NCBI GenBank assembly: GCA_017654935.2 | Contig: CM065690.1 | Span: 663,839-727,838, forward strand | Direction of reading: 5' to 3' | From: Phymorhynchus buccinoides | Lineage: Eukaryota > Mollusca > Gastropoda > Neogastropoda > Raphitomidae | DNA length: 64,000 nucleotides | In this document: positions 63,753-64,000 of the stretch, in pieces | Numbering within the stretch: position 1 is the first letter of the stretch | How the letters are laid out: the number at the start of each line of letters is the position of its first letter | Notes under the pieces: model-generated | What the model saw: the letters and a program-made list of their open reading frames with translations, nothing else | The model's database searches: none | Told to the model about the DNA's origin: nothing | Program-made: the position numbers and the translations under genes

Positions 63753-64000
63753 CCTGTCTATCTGTCTGTTCTCTCTCTCGCTCTCTCTCTCACTCCCCTC
63801 TCTCCTTCTAGTCTCTCTGGCTTCTCTCTGTCTGTTCTCTCTTCCCCCCTCCCTTCCCCCCCCCCCTCTCTCTCCCCTCCTTCAGCCCCTCTTTCTCCAG
63901 ACCAGGGAGAGGACAGAGGCATGTCTATGGATAATGATCGATGTTACTGAGCTCACAAATAACATTCCTTCCTCCAGGGAGAGGCCAGAGGCATGTCTAT
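63753..64000 (+). repeat. C/T-rich DNA and a duplicated acceptor-like segment
   Basis: The C/T array continues to about 63895. Two acceptor-like tracts follow: CTTTCTCCAG then ACCAGGGAGAGGACAGAGGC, and 79 bp later CCTTCCTCCAG then GGAGAGGCCAGAGGCATGTC. The repeat of acceptor plus exon-like start follows the pattern seen at the two genes and may mark a third gene beyond the right edge. Confidence 0.45.

Overview
The window looks like intron-rich, extremely repeat-rich DNA from a marine mollusc, most likely a gastropod. The organism is inferred, not proven. The grounds are TTAGGG-type telomeric motifs, AAGGTCA-bearing dispersed repeats typical of molluscs, a tRNA-headed SINE, CR1/L2/Jockey-like LINEs, a Tc1 element, and spliceosomal GT-AG genes. 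Most long open frames come from microsatellites and minisatellites and are not genes.

Two genes can be assembled with every splice phase consistent. On the + strand, coding exons at 12864-12920, 16085-16441 and 17843-18205 encode a 245-aa Tctex1-type dynein light chain (DYNLT4/5-like). It has a basic N-terminal tail with repeated RRPSAV sites. On the - strand, nine coding exons from 59570 down to 30306 (1,353 nt, 450 aa) encode an SRA/YDG-domain protein. It has the 5-methylcytosine-reader fold of UHRF1 but no visible PHD or RING. Its exons, in transcription order, are 59570-59484, 55014-54850, 52409-52295, 50972-50912, 47753-47641, 42426-42389, 41398-41245, 35150-35035 and 30809-30306.

The striking feature is what fills the introns. 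At most exon edges, the splice site plus a few to about 95 nt of the adjoining exon has been copied into a tandem array of 2-18 units. Acceptor-side arrays precede SRA exons 2, 4, 5, 7, 8 and 9 and dynein exons 1 and 3. Donor-side arrays follow SRA exons 2 and 7 and dynein exon 1. Dynein exon 2 has a single decayed acceptor copy, and SRA exon 6 is abutted by an array carrying its polypyrimidine tract. The genes therefore sit among dozens of decoy splice sites.

Layout: 0-6.3 kb holds LINE relics, (CA)n and (GA)n; 6.3-12.4 kb minisatellites and a SINE; 12.5-20.7 kb the dynein gene and decayed copies of its last exon; 20.7-23.6 kb a 76-bp array split by a Tc1 element with TA duplications; 24-30 kb more arrays; 30.3-59.6 kb the SRA gene, whose introns also hold an LTR-like 3-kb insertion, a BED-finger element with CAGGGTTCG ends, a 5'-truncated LINE and MITEs; 59.6-64 kb the SRA promoter side, a fold-back array, a 1.9-kb C/T-rich array and a second copy of the LINE seen at 4.3-5.6 kb. 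Telomeric CCCTAA runs recur at rearrangement junctions (20.8, 23.1-23.4, 24.9, 53.3-54.2 and 59.0 kb).
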